Program-made: the position numbers and the translations under genes
NCBI GenBank assembly: GCA_037355855.1
Contig: CM074759.1
Coordinates: 186,001 to 250,000 of the forward strand
DNA length: 64,000 nt
Direction: 5' to 3'
Origin: Pseudo-nitzschia pungens
Taxonomy: Eukaryota > Bacillariophyta > Bacillariophyceae > Bacillariales > Bacillariaceae
Shown: in pieces, positions 1 through 9,856 of the stretch
How the letters are laid out: every line of letters starts with the position of its first letter
Numbering within the stretch: the stretch's first letter is position 1
Notes under the pieces: generated by a model
What the model saw: only the letters and a program-made list of their open reading frames with translations
Databases searched by the model: none
Told to the model about the DNA's origin: nothing

Positions 1-771
1 GATTTTGGACTACTAGTGGGTGTCGCTTTCGCTTGTGACGCCGGCGCCGGCTGTACAGCTGCTCCCCAGAATCGAAACAGGCCGCGAATCGCTCCTCTGA
101 TGCCAGTAGATGGAGAATGTGCTTTGAACCAACTTCTAACTCCTTCTAGAAGGAAAGTTACATTGTCAGGGATGAGTTGGGTTATGTCCAAGAATGATTT
201 TGAGTGGTTGCTTGGTTTCGCTTGTGACGCCGGCGCCGGCTGTACAGCTGCTCCCCAGAATCGAAACGGGCCGCGAATAGCTCCTCTGATGCCAGTAGAT
301 GGAGAATGTGCTTTGAACCAACTTCTAACTCCTTCTAGAAGGAAAGTTACACTGTCGGGAATGAGTTGGGTTATGTCCAATGATTTTGGACTACTAGTGG
401 GTGTCGCTTTCGCTTGTGACGCCGGCGCCGGCTGTACAGCTGCTCCCCAGAATCGAAACAGGCCGCAAATCGCTCCTCTGATGGCAGTAGATGGAGAATG
501 TGCTTTGAACCAACTTCTAACTCCTTCTAGAAGGAAAGTTACACTGTCGGGGATGAGTTGGGTTATGTCCAATGATTTTGGACTAATAGTAGTGGGTGTC
601 GCTTTTGCTTGTAATGCCGGCGCCGGCTGTACAGCTGCTTCCCAGAATCGAAACAGGCCGCGAATAGCTCCTCTGATGCCAGTAGATGGAGAATGTGCTT
701 TGAACGAAGTTCTAACTCCTTCTAGAATGAAAGTTACAGTGTCGGGGGTGAGTCCTACTAGTAGCAAATAA
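1..771. repeat. Four-copy in-phase tandem repeat, units of 186-198 bp
   Basis: Four near-identical units start at 1, 196, 382 and 574, each beginning with GATTTTG. The first three are 195, 186 and 192 bp, all multiples of three. Each carries the 12-bp palindrome GCCGGCGCCGGC. The last unit is the most diverged and runs out near 771. The array may continue beyond the left edge. Indels that keep the reading frame suggest coding selection in at least one frame. Confidence 0.9.
1..771 (+). CDS. Partial repeat protein of unknown function (strand uncertain)
   Basis: The plus frame is open from position 1 to a TAA at 769-771. It encodes about four 62-65-residue repeats, each with the words FACDAGAGC, RPRIAPLMPVDGECALNQ and LTPSRRKVTLSGMSW. 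The first unit has no upstream start in the window, so the gene would be partial at its 5' end. The minus strand is also open across all four units, from about 850 down to 1. That frame has no Met, but it reads as a plausible amphipathic segment (IPDSVTFLLEGVRSWFKAHS) alternating with a Pro/Ala/Lys/Ser linker. Differences between units are synonymous or not about equally often in the two frames, with a slight lean to plus, so I cannot settle the strand. No family recognised. Confidence 0.4.
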   Translation, partial: DFGLLVGVAFACDAGAGCTAAPQNRNRPRIAPLMPVDGECALNQLLTPSRRKVTLSGMSWVMSKNDFEWLLGFACDAGAGCTAAPQNRNGPRIAPLMPVDGECALNQLLTPSRRKVTLSGMSWVMSNDFGLLVGVAFACDAGAGCTAAPQNRNRPQIAPLMAVDGECALNQLLTPSRRKVTLSGMSWVMSNDFGLIVVGVAFACNAGAGCTAASQNRNRPRIAPLMPVDGECALNEVLTPSRMKVTVSGVSPTSSK

Positions 772-2515
772 TTCCCAAAAAAGTTTCCAAAAAATTTTTC
801 GTTCTTGGGGGGTTTGGGGAGCTGCGCTCCCCATTTGGGGGGTATCCCCTATTTGACTTTGCTTTGCAAAATTTGGCTTTGCTCGTTGAAAAGCAAATGC
901 AAAAAATAGCAAAATTTGCTTTGCCTTAAAAATAACAAAGCGTGCCCAATCGCTAGTAAAGACCTTACCGTAGGTAGAGAATTAGAATATTGGTCACTTT
1001 TAAGTACTCTAAGGTTCTTACTACTAACCTTACTTATTGAAGTACTTTTTTTTTAAAAATAGTGATTCCAAAAAAAAAATTGACGGCTGGAACGCATATA
1101 ATAGAACCAGATTGGCGCGCCGTAACGGACAAATGAATGTATTTGGCATCTGAAATTTAACGGTCGGGGTAGGTTCTTGACACATTAAAAGATCGAGTTT
1201 TGAAAAGTTGAAAAGTGTTTTACCTGTATGCAGAGTTGATAACCGCAACTCGTACCAGGTCTTGATCGTCACCACAAGAACGATTTTGATAACTCAGACA
1301 GCATGTCTAATACGGATCAGATGAACTGCGGGTCTGTATAATTGTTTTGTATCGCAAGATGTAAGGTTAACGTACAACTCCCCCTCAGTCAATGATAAGA
1401 AAATAATGGAATGCTACACGTAAGGTTACGAGCTGAAAAGAGTGCATGCACGCTCAGAAATTGTCTGCGGTTGGAAGAAATAATGGGCAATTGAAGGCTT
1501 TTTCGAGTCGCATTTGCTGAACTTCTTTTTAAAATACTGTATATCATAACTTACGACGTACTTGAGAGACCACAAGATGCGATGACTGGATTGAGATCGC
1601 GTATCGAACCGAGGAATAAAATGATATTATTTGAGATCACAGATCTTATTCCACAATTACGGTATCGATCAGAGCAGTCTCCGCAAATATGCGACCATAC
1701 AAACCTTTATTATGATTTTATCCTACGAAGTGTCTTCAAGCAAGCGTCTGTGCAATCCCTTGAAAATTGAAAATTGTTGCTTCAAACATTGCCCTCGTTG
1801 AAACTATTAAACGCCTTTCAATCTTTTTTATTGTTCTGGACTTGAAAATTAATGATTCATCCAATGACGGTAAAGGAAACAGAAATAACATCTTTTATCT
1901 CTAGATATTGATTTTTAAAAATACTATCAAAACAATCGTTATCATCGTTTACTATGGACTGAAACCTCAACTAAGAGTATCATGATCCTAATCAAGTCCG
2001 ATTATCCATTATATCTGTTTCGTGTTGCAATCGAATAGTGGAATTAAGTTTGATTTATCCTCGATACATTATAAGTAATCTTATTAGGTAAACCTTAGAA
2101 CTAAAGGCGAGTTAGTCATCCGCTAACTCAACAAGCCAGATTGATGATCTATTTTTTTTGGTTTTTAAAAAAAACCCATATGGGGAGCCTGGAACGCTAA
2201 TACGACAAACGAAGTCGAAGGGAACGCAGATACGGTACGGTATTTCGAGTCGAAATTCTTTTGTTGGTAACTTACGCTAACAGGGTAAAAAACCAAAATA
2301 TGGATAAATTCGCTTTGATCTCCGATCTCTTCCTTATTCGACCAAATGAAGCCCCTTTACAACATACGGTACGAATAATAACACTTTTTCACGTCAAAAC
2401 ATATCGGTGCATAAAACTGAATAACTTACTTGTACAACACAACGCATTATCTTACTGCATTAGGTCCGACACACGAAACTTCTTTACTACAATACACTTC
2501 ACAAACGAATTCACC
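772..2515. other. Intergenic stretch, no gene seen
   Basis: An AT-rich spacer with short ORFs that look random. It contains a short GC hairpin at 815-833, alternating TTTGCTTTGC/GCAAAGC words at 850-945 and a GTAAGGTTAC dyad at 1420. The final ~250 bp before 2516 are probably promoter and 5' UTR of the next gene. Confidence 0.6.
815..833. other. Perfect 8-bp hairpin with 3-nt loop
   Basis: TGGGGAGC (815-822) and GCTCCCCA (826-833) are exact reverse complements around the loop TGC. It lies about 45 bp after the repeat ORF and resembles the pair of hairpins at 11490-11532, which share the GC-TNC-GC apex. Confidence 0.7.
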
Positions 2516-3589
2516 ATGGCCTCTACTTACCCTCAAGTCATCCATTGCTACGAAGGAAACGAAAATCGCAGTTACGCCGTGGTAAATGCCACGTGCAGAA
2601 GCAATCATCCCCAGTTCCTTGCGCAAATCCTCAACAACAGAGCAGCTACTCTCATCGCCAAAGGAAATTTCGAAGACGCAATATCCGATCTGGCATCGGC
2701 GTTGGAGCTCGCAAAATCGGACATGTCCTACTGGGCAGAGAATCCTGCCTGCCCTTGCAAGTGCTGCAGTCTCGAATCATGTCTCATGACCGCACTCGAA
2801 AGAGATCATGACCACGAAGACGATCACCACGAAGGAGCTGGCCGCAAGAGAAGACGGTCGAGTTTTTCCAGTACATTGAGCGACTTCGACCTTGAAGACA
2901 TGGACTTTGACGACGACGACGACGACGACGACGAAAGTGACATGGGGGACTTTGAAGATGTTCACGTTCACGCCGCCACCAGCTACAATACTGACAATTT
3001 CAACCACCACGACCACCGCCAAGAAGCAATTTCTCCTCCGACCTTGGAGCGACTATCTCCACTGGAGAAACACCAAGACGAAGGATTTATCTATTGCCAG
3101 GCACTGCGCGTGAATCAACGCTGCATAGGCGAGGGTCATCACATGGGTGAAACCCTGCTGACGATTGTCTTGTTCAACATTGCCATCGCCCATCACTTGG
3201 AGGCAGTAAGCTTGCCTACCACAACTCCCGCCGAAGCCGAGGCTTCCTGGACGATGATGCAAAAGGCGTCCAAGCTCTACCAACTCGCCTACGAACTGCA
3301 GACAAAAAACTCCGTGCGAGAACACGAAAATGGCTTTGACAACGCCAACCGGAGCGGTGGCCCGGTATCGCTGCGGTTCATGATGCTCGTAACGAACAAT
3401 CTCGGGGAAATCCATCGCCTTGCAGGCAACAGTGCCAAGCAAAAGATGTGTCTGCAGCACCTATGGAGTGCCATGATGTACATGTTTCACAACTGCGAAC
3501 GTGTCGTTCTGACGCAGGACGAACAGGATGGATTCTTTCACAACCTAACGCCACTCATCACGCCTCAGGACTGCGCTCCCTGTGCCTAA
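2516..3589 (+). CDS. Acidic TPR-like protein, diatom-type hypothetical
   Basis: The start is the ATG in CACCATGGCC at 2516, which has a strong Kozak-like context; the frame stays open upstream to 2261 but that part looks like leader. The product is 357 aa. An N-terminal helical segment (about 48-75, LNNRAATLIAKGNFEDAISD) has the spacing of a single TPR helix pair. It is followed by a Cys cluster (PCPCKCC), a long acidic run (D8 near 135) and a His/Asp-rich linker. The C-terminal half again has TPR-like helices (LLTIVLFNIAIAHHLEA, LMKASKLYQLAYELQ, LVTNNLGEIHRLAG). I recognise the general style of TPR-like proteins abundant in diatoms but no specific function. Likely intracellular: no signal peptide or membrane segment is seen. 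Confidence 0.8.
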   Translation: MASTYPQVIHCYEGNENRSYAVVNATCRSNHPQFLAQILNNRAATLIAKGNFEDAISDLASALELAKSDMSYWAENPACPCKCCSLESCLMTALERDHDHEDDHHEGAGRKRRRSSFSSTLSDFDLEDMDFDDDDDDDDESDMGDFEDVHVHAATSYNTDNFNHHDHRQEAISPPTLERLSPLEKHQDEGFIYCQALRVNQRCIGEGHHMGETLLTIVLFNIAIAHHLEAVSLPTTTPAEAEASWTMMQKASKLYQLAYELQTKNSVREHENGFDNANRSGGPVSLRFMMLVTNNLGEIHRLAGNSAKQKMCLQHLWSAMMYMFHNCERVVLTQDEQDGFFHNLTPLITPQDCAPCA

Positions 3590-4984
3590 AGACAACGAAG
3601 ATCGAAGAACGTAAATAGTCTTGCAAACAATCCGACTTTTTGATCTTTTGAACAGTCACACGAGTACTATTTAAATTAAAATTCTACCACAACTTTTACT
3701 TCAAGTATCATTGCCTCCACACGTACTATTCCATTGCAACTGCCATTTTCTATAGTTTCTACATCACCACTGTGCCTGCCAGCAACACAACTGAGGTGTG
3801 GTGCATCCGGAGACCATGATGTCGGAATGTGCTAGAGAACGGCATACGGAACATCACACTGCCGCTGCCACCCGGTACGCGTACCGTACTGGCTCGAATT
3901 GATTGACTAGAAAACACATACATCCATTTGGAGACCAAGTAGAGGTTGAATAAATATAGCTATCGCTTTCCACATCGAGTTATTCATCGGCACAAACCGA
4001 GATCCAATCGAGAAATAACAGACGGTTCGGGATTGATTCGACAATGAATCGATTGATTTCATTCATTGCAGCTCCAAAGGAAAGAATCGAGAATAAAAAA
4101 AAAACCAAGCGAATGAATGAATCGATGAATTCAACAATTAATGGTGTCTTCTTTAATTAAGCAATCAATCAATCCTTGTTGGGGAATCATTATTTTAATT
4201 CATAATTAAAGTTTTCTCAATAATTTGAGGGGGTTATGATGGATCTATTTGCATTCGGGAACTCATCCATCACCCATCCTAAAAAGAATGTTTCATGAGA
4301 CCACAATTGAGAAACCGAGAACAAACCAACAAAATCACTCATCACAGGTGGCGTACGAGGTAAGGTTTAGTACCGGCACTCTGTTACAGTAAATCTTAAT
4401 CGTCGGCTTCATTTTTTCCAGTTCTACCCGTTCCAACGGTAATAGCCTTTCCAATTTTTAATAATATGCCTTCTATAAAAATCAGGAAAAGCAGCAACAC
4501 GTCATTAATGCATCAAAGAGAAAGAAGCTCAAGAATTCTTTCATTGAATGCATGGGACTGTTGAATTCAAGATTTCCATCCCAACAAGGGGCACAATTGA
4601 ACGTTTGGTAGCACCACTAGTATAACTCCTTTTATCCGGTGTTGGTACTTGTACCTTAGTAAGGTTACGTATTGCACGAATTGTTGTTCCTCTCATGGGC
4701 CGATTTATGCTTCATAAGAGGTTCTATCACGGACTAGTACTAGTAGTACTCGTATTGCATGGATGCATCGTTCATAGCAGCGAGCCACCAGCAAAGTCGA
4801 ACGACGAAAAACTCCATGATCATTTTCGTGGCACTAGTAAGGTTACCACCAGCATTCTTTGCACCAAAGAAACGATATTGATTAGAGGTCTCCGATGATT
4901 GATTGAAGGCATCATCGCAGTAGGCCGGCACGAGTGTTGCTGACAACAAAATCCAGCATGGAGGTTTCCTGGCACCACAGCCAA

Positions 4985-5575
4985 GGATGATAGTGCTGGT
5001 AGTAGTAGTACTGGTGGTACTAGTAGTATGGTGAGTTGCTGTTGCTTCTTGTTGTCATGAGTCAGTCAGTAGTGCATAGCACTACTAGTACTACTAGTAG
5101 TAATGCTATAACTACTACTAGTACTAGTAGTAGTAGTACTAGTACCACCACCAGTAAGAAGGATGATGGCAAGTCCAAATTGCAAGAAGAAGAAGTAGAA
5201 GAAGAAGTAGGTCCAAGATGGTTGCAGTTCTTTCTTTGCTACTGGCTCCTCTCTCTGTGGTGGTGTGAGTGTTGTGTTGTGTGTGTATGTATGCTTGCCT
5301 ACTACTACATACTTCGTGGTACCAAAGAAAACAAACCAATCAGCTTCTTGCTCCTCCACCATTACGCTGTTTAACTCTCCATGCTAGTACCTCGTAGTGG
5401 TAATAGACAGCAGCAGTAGTACAAGAAGAGCAACGTATTAGCAATACGTCCTTCTTGTAGTACTACTACAACTACTAGTACTACTACTTGTATGATTACT
5501 ACTAGTACTAGTAAAGTTACTGATATATCGATACTGATACAACAACTACTAGTAATAACAAGCCTTACCGCGATA
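4985..5575. repeat. TACTAGTA trinucleotide microsatellite cluster
   Basis: Runs of ACT/AGT triplets switch orientation at CTAG, giving many short perfect palindromes such as ACTAGTAGTACTAGT. ORFs across it are low-complexity Ser/Thr artefacts on both strands. Similar clusters occur near 19.2, 35.1, 59.0 and 60.1 kb. Confidence 0.8.
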
Positions 5576-6196
5576 GTAAAATTACTGGTACGAGTATCAG
5601 CAGCCGTACCGTACGTACCGGTACGTACCGTATCGTTCTGTATTCATTCTGAGCCAAGATAGTTACGTACTGAGTAAGGTTACGGTAGGGTTGGGGATGT
5701 TAGAACCAGAAAATGAATTGATTCGAATGAGTCGACTCACCCCTCGGATGTCAACCCAAGAACATTTTTGCCTATTTTCGTCCCGATCCGGCGTCGCACA
5801 TCGCATCGCATCTCCCATCATACAAGCAAGGTACATGAAGTAAATCCTTAGTGGTACCTGGTACTCGTAACCTTGTACGTAAAAGTTACTTGAAGCGGTA
5901 CAGTAATTATTCAATACGCGTACAGGTACGAATAAGGTTACATTACAATCGCATTCTTGCGTTGTACCGGTAATTTACGATTGTTTCTGAGAATGAATTG
6001 TTGACTGAGAGGATCGACAATGAGATTTTTAGGATTTACGAAGTTAATCTTACCGGTACAGCAAGATTAGAAGTAAGGATTAAAAAATAATTTTAAATGA
6101 AAAAAAAAGATTTTTTGTTGCTCCCTTGCCCTTCTTTTGGGCCGTCCGTACGGTAAAGTAAGTCTTAGTTACTGTACAACCTACCGGCATAAAAGC

Positions 6197-6231
6197 TTAC
6201 GCTTTCATAAAATATAATCGTGAAAGCGTAA
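6197..6231. other. 11-bp perfect inverted repeat (hairpin)
   Basis: TTACGCTTTCA (6197-6207) and TGAAAGCGTAA (6221-6231) are exact reverse complements with a 13-nt AT-rich loop. It lies about 280 bp before the recombinase ATG. It could be a recombinase or regulatory site at the left side of the element; no function is shown. Confidence 0.6.
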
Positions 6232-6514
6232 CTCACACCGTCTGTCATTCTACCCTATCGATGAGCTGGTTCCCTCCTCCCCTAAGTCTTAAGGATAGAG
6301 CTAAAAGAATTATGTGTTTAAATTCCCATCATCAGCACCACCGAAAGCCGAAAAAAAAAACAAGACAAGACGAAAGAAAACACAAGACGATCATCGATTG
6401 AAAACAACAAGGACGACATCGATTGAAAACAACAAGGACGACGACTGTTGTTATTACAAACAATAAAACAACAACAAACAGGAACGTTGAGTTACAAGAG
6501 CAACGTGAACGACA

Positions 6515-9500
6515 ATGTTTTTCTTTCGTCCAAGGCGCAAGGGAGACAGTTCTTCCAACAGAAATACATCACCAACATCCACTATCAGTAATTCAAAATG
6601 CAATACAACTACAACCGCAACAACCAACAGCGATTCCAACAGCAAAGTCGATTCAAACAACGTCAGTTCAAACAACGTCAGTTCAAACAACGTCAGTTCA
6701 AACAACGTCAGTTCAAACAACGTCAGTTCAAACAACGTCAGTTCAAACAACGTCGATTCACACAACGTCGATTCACACAATGTCGATTCACACAATGTCG
6801 ATTCAAACAACGTCGATTCAAACAATGTTGACGATTCAAACAACAACGTCAATTCAAACAACCTTGATTCAAACAACGTCAGTTCAAACAACGTCAATTC
6901 AAACAAGAACGTCGATTCAAACAATGTCGATTCAAACAACGTCGATTCAAACAACGTCGATTCAAACAACGTCGATTCAAACAACGTCGATTCAAACAAT
7001 GTCCATTCAAACAACGTCGATTCAAACGTCGACAATGCAAATGCCACAGACATTAACGCTGCAAACACGAGCATCGGAAACACAAACTATGTGGAAGAAA
7101 CCAACATTCTAGACTCAAACGCTGTGGTTATTGTTGACAACGCTGACAACATCAGCAATGTAGTCAACAGCAACATTGAAGATCCAGACAATAATATCAA
7201 CGTTGTAACAGCAATTGTAACGCCAAACAAAAGGAGCAAGGTGATGAATCCATACACACGCGCATCCAGAGAAGCAGAAAAAAAAAGATTGAGGGCACTT
7301 AACAAAAAAATTGCTGCGAATGGTGCAGCGCCAAAAACAGCTTCAAAAACAGCATCAAAAGCAGCGCCAGAGCCAGCATCTAATAAGAAAGGAACTGCAA
7401 ACAAAAGCAACAACATACATGGGACTGTTCAAAGCCTTTGCAGTAGGGATATTCTACACAAGGACAACCACGACAACACAGCTATCAAACTGTATAATCA
7501 ACTCAAGGAAGTTACAGGGCATGGCCAGCTCAAAAACTTCGAAGATTTGACCTACGTTGATATTGCAAATGACAATGTGGTCTACATCATCACTGACCAT
7601 TGTAGACGACTTGCTACAACGTTCATCCCAAAGGGGTGGTCAAAAGAAGAAGGGTGGAACCAAGAGAACCCTGAAAGGCTCACATTCAATACCATCATAA
7701 AGTATGTGGAGCCATTGTTTCAAATTCTTCAAAATTGTTTTCCAAGGCATCCAAAATTGGTTAGTCTGAAGGAGGGTCAATCTTGGTGGTCTACAGTCAA
7801 AGCCAATCTCAAAAAAGGATACAACAAGGAAAAATTCAAAGGTGTTGATGAAGAGTTTGACCCAAAAACAGCAACTCTGTACATCATAAACAAGCCAATA
7901 CTCACACGATATCAGTTTGGAAAAATGCATTACATTGAGAGGGCTGATTTGTTTCACATCAATGACAGCTTGATGAAAAATGCTAAACAACTTGGATGTC
8001 GCAACTATGAGCACAGAGCCCAGCTTCTCACTAGTGCTCTTGCTGTAAGTAGAGGAGGGGAAGTTAAATGGATGAGATTCTCATTCTTTGTTTATGACCC
8101 GAGGTTTTCAGTGATTGATACAAGTTGGTGTGAACTCAAGACAGGAAATTTCTATGCCATGCCAATGGTGAATCATGCAAATCCTGCAAACTTTCAAGTG
8201 GACTGGCCTCATGCAATGGCATGTGCCTTTGCAGTTGATGATGATATTCTGAATCGCAAATGTGAGGTGAATCGTGATTTTGTATGGCCAAAGTTACACC
8301 AAATTTCAGATAAGACTGTTGCAACTCTTTTGGGACGTATTGCAAAAAAACACCTGCCATCTGACATGCCAGATGATATGAAAGCAACATACACATCTAA
8401 AATGTGGAGAAAGGGTGGAACAACACTACTTTCTTTTCATGATCAAGTGTCTCCTGAAAATGCAACTGCAAGGTCTGGGCACAAAATGGCAGGCAACCAC
8501 TATGACACTTATGTTTCCAACGCAGGAATTGGTTTGACATTGCCTTCAGCAATGGCTTTGAATGAGTATTCTGACTGCAGAATGATCCCAACCCCGGCAT
8601 CTTTTGATTTGCTTCCTCTACAAGATAGACCTGGAATTGTTTTGGTTTCAGTGATCATATCTGAGTTTCTTCCATCCAACTTACCAGACTTTCAAAAAGA
8701 GGGGAGGTTGTTTAAGGTCCTTGAAAATATGACAGCAAGTGTGATCATGTCGTATAATCACATGGTTGAGCAGATGGGCCACAGTGATCCTGTGATCCAC
8801 AAGTTGGAGAACATTTTCAAGCGTCGGGATGAGCTTGGTCTGGCTTTGCTCAGGAAATGGTCAACTTGTATGTGCTCTGGCTTTATTGCATCAAATGAGA
8901 GACCAAAAGTGGTGGATGCTGCAACAGCTCCACAGATTGTTGATGCATTAAATCAACTTGGTAACAGTGTTTCCATGATGAAACAAATTCAACGTGATAC
9001 TGTCCAGTTGGTTGAATCACTCAGTTCCAAGCTGGCTGCTGTAACAGATGAGCTTGAGAGAGTTTCTGATGAAAACAGGAAGCTGAGACAAGCGATACAG
9101 ACACCACCAGGTTCACCATCAAAACAACAACAGCCTTCACGGATGGTTGGAAAAGATGATGACACCTCTGTTTTTGTGGACTCAAAACAGCAACATCCTC
9201 CTCTACTGGTTATGAATGTGGGAGATTTGGGTAGAAATCCAATTGCAAAACAAAATATAAGTGGTGTGACAATTCAAGACTGCATTAAATTGCTCTTTGA
9301 ATCCCCAAAGCATCCAATCAAAAATCATGTTCAACCCAATGGGACATTTATGTTTGATACACTGGATTTACCATTTGGAATGAAGGAGAAGAGCAAGTAT
9401 TACTCTGCAATGGAAGTGGTGTTCCTTTCATGCAAGCCTAAACAACTCCAGCAATTGAGGACTGAAGTGCCATTGGATACAGATATTGATGACCTTGCAA

Positions 9501-9799
9501 AATCAGTCCAAGACCAAGCAATGTTGATGATGTTTCAGCTGGAACAGGGATGTGCCTCAAAGACAACTGCCAAAAGTTCTGAAAAACAAAAGCCAAAGAA
9601 AAGGAGAAGAAAGAACCCAGACAATCCAAGTCAGCAATTGAAACCATTTCTGTTAGGATTTGGAAAGAGGGCACTGAAGTACAAGAAAGAAGAGTGTGGA
9701 TCAAAGACGTGGAGAGAGAAATCAATGTGGAAGTGTCTCAAGTCCAAAAACTTTCCAATGCCTTCAATGCTCCCTCAGCAGGAGGATGGTACTCTGTGA
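6515..9799 (+). CDS. Tyrosine recombinase (Crypton/phage-integrase fold) with Asn-rich N-terminus
   Basis: A 1094-aa single-exon ORF. Residues 20-200 are Asn/Val/Ser/Asp repeats from a 15-bp DNA repeat. A basic segment (240-300) follows, then a helical core-binding-like region (310-430) and a catalytic domain (about 470-680). Visible catalytic signature: Arg513 in SRGGEV, Lys542 in ELKTG, Lys629-x-x-Arg632 (KMWRKGG) in place of His-x-x-Arg, His656 in SGHKM, and the likely nucleophile Tyr666 (DTYVS; Tyr663 is the alternative). The spacing Arg632 to His656 (24) and His656 to Tyr666 (10) is close to XerD-type enzymes. A coiled coil at 800-860, an unassigned domain at 900-1010 and an NLS-like KPKKRRRK near 1026 complete it. 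The gene is more AT-rich than its neighbours, which suggests a mobile or transferred origin. It faces the RusA gene, with stop codons 57 bp apart. The exact element class is inference. Confidence 0.85.
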   Translation: MFFFRPRRKGDSSSNRNTSPTSTISNSKCNTTTTATTNSDSNSKVDSNNVSSNNVSSNNVSSNNVSSNNVSSNNVSSNNVDSHNVDSHNVDSHNVDSNNVDSNNVDDSNNNVNSNNLDSNNVSSNNVNSNKNVDSNNVDSNNVDSNNVDSNNVDSNNVDSNNVHSNNVDSNVDNANATDINAANTSIGNTNYVEETNILDSNAVVIVDNADNISNVVNSNIEDPDNNINVVTAIVTPNKRSKVMNPYTRASREAEKKRLRALNKKIAANGAAPKTASKTASKAAPEPASNKKGTANKSNNIHGTVQSLCSRDILHKDNHDNTAIKLYNQLKEVTGHGQLKNFEDLTYVDIANDNVVYIITDHCRRLATTFIPKGWSKEEGWNQENPERLTFNTIIKYVEPLFQILQNCFPRHPKLVSLKEGQSWWSTVKANLKKGYNKEKFKGVDEEFDPKTATLYIINKPILTRYQFGKMHYIERADLFHINDSLMKNAKQLGCRNYEHRAQLLTSALAVSRGGEVKWMRFSFFVYDPRFSVIDTSWCELKTGNFYAMPMVNHANPANFQVDWPHAMACAFAVDDDILNRKCEVNRDFVWPKLHQISDKTVATLLGRIAKKHLPSDMPDDMKATYTSKMWRKGGTTLLSFHDQVSPENATARSGHKMAGNHYDTYVSNAGIGLTLPSAMALNEYSDCRMIPTPASFDLLPLQDRPGIVLVSVIISEFLPSNLPDFQKEGRLFKVLENMTASVIMSYNHMVEQMGHSDPVIHKLENIFKRRDELGLALLRKWSTCMCSGFIASNERPKVVDAATAPQIVDALNQLGNSVSMMKQIQRDTVQLVESLSSKLAAVTDELERVSDENRKLRQAIQTPPGSPSKQQQPSRMVGKDDDTSVFVDSKQQHPPLLVMNVGDLGRNPIAKQNISGVTIQDCIKLLFESPKHPIKNHVQPNGTFMFDTLDLPFGMKEKSKYYSAMEVVFLSCKPKQLQQLRTEVPLDTDIDDLAKSVQDQAMLMMFQLEQGCASKTTAKSSEKQKPKKRRRKNPDNPSQQLKPFLLGFGKRALKYKKEECGSKTWREKSMWKCLKSKNFPMPSMLPQQEDGTL
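6645..7030 (+). repeat. 15-bp minisatellite inside the recombinase gene
   Basis: About 25 copies of a 15-bp unit of the type GTCAGTTCAAACAAC or GTCGATTCAAACAAC, encoding NNVSS and NNVDS pentapeptides. Copies are homogenised in blocks, first GTCAG then GTCGA, which indicates recent slippage or unequal exchange. The reading frame is kept throughout. Confidence 0.9.
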
Positions 9800-9856
9800 A
9801 AGATTATATTTAAGGGAAACAAAACTTCACACTATATAGTAGATAGACATTCAAAA

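Larger units (their letters stand above)
3590..6514. other. Long intergenic region with palindromic words and microsatellite
   Basis: No convincing gene in 2.9 kb. It holds ATTGATTGAATGAATC-type simple sequence at 4020-4180, GTAAGGTTAC dyads at 4659, 4837 and 5674, a TACTAGTA-type trinucleotide cluster at 4985-5575, GTACCGTACGTACCGG strings near 5610, and an 11-bp hairpin at 6197-6231. The last ~200 bp are A-rich and precede the recombinase gene. Confidence 0.6.

Noticed and set aside
6423..7112. Thr/Gln/Ile-rich ORF (IQTTS repeats) and the antisense LFESTLFES ORF
   Set aside because: They are other-frame readings of the 15-bp array inside the recombinase gene.
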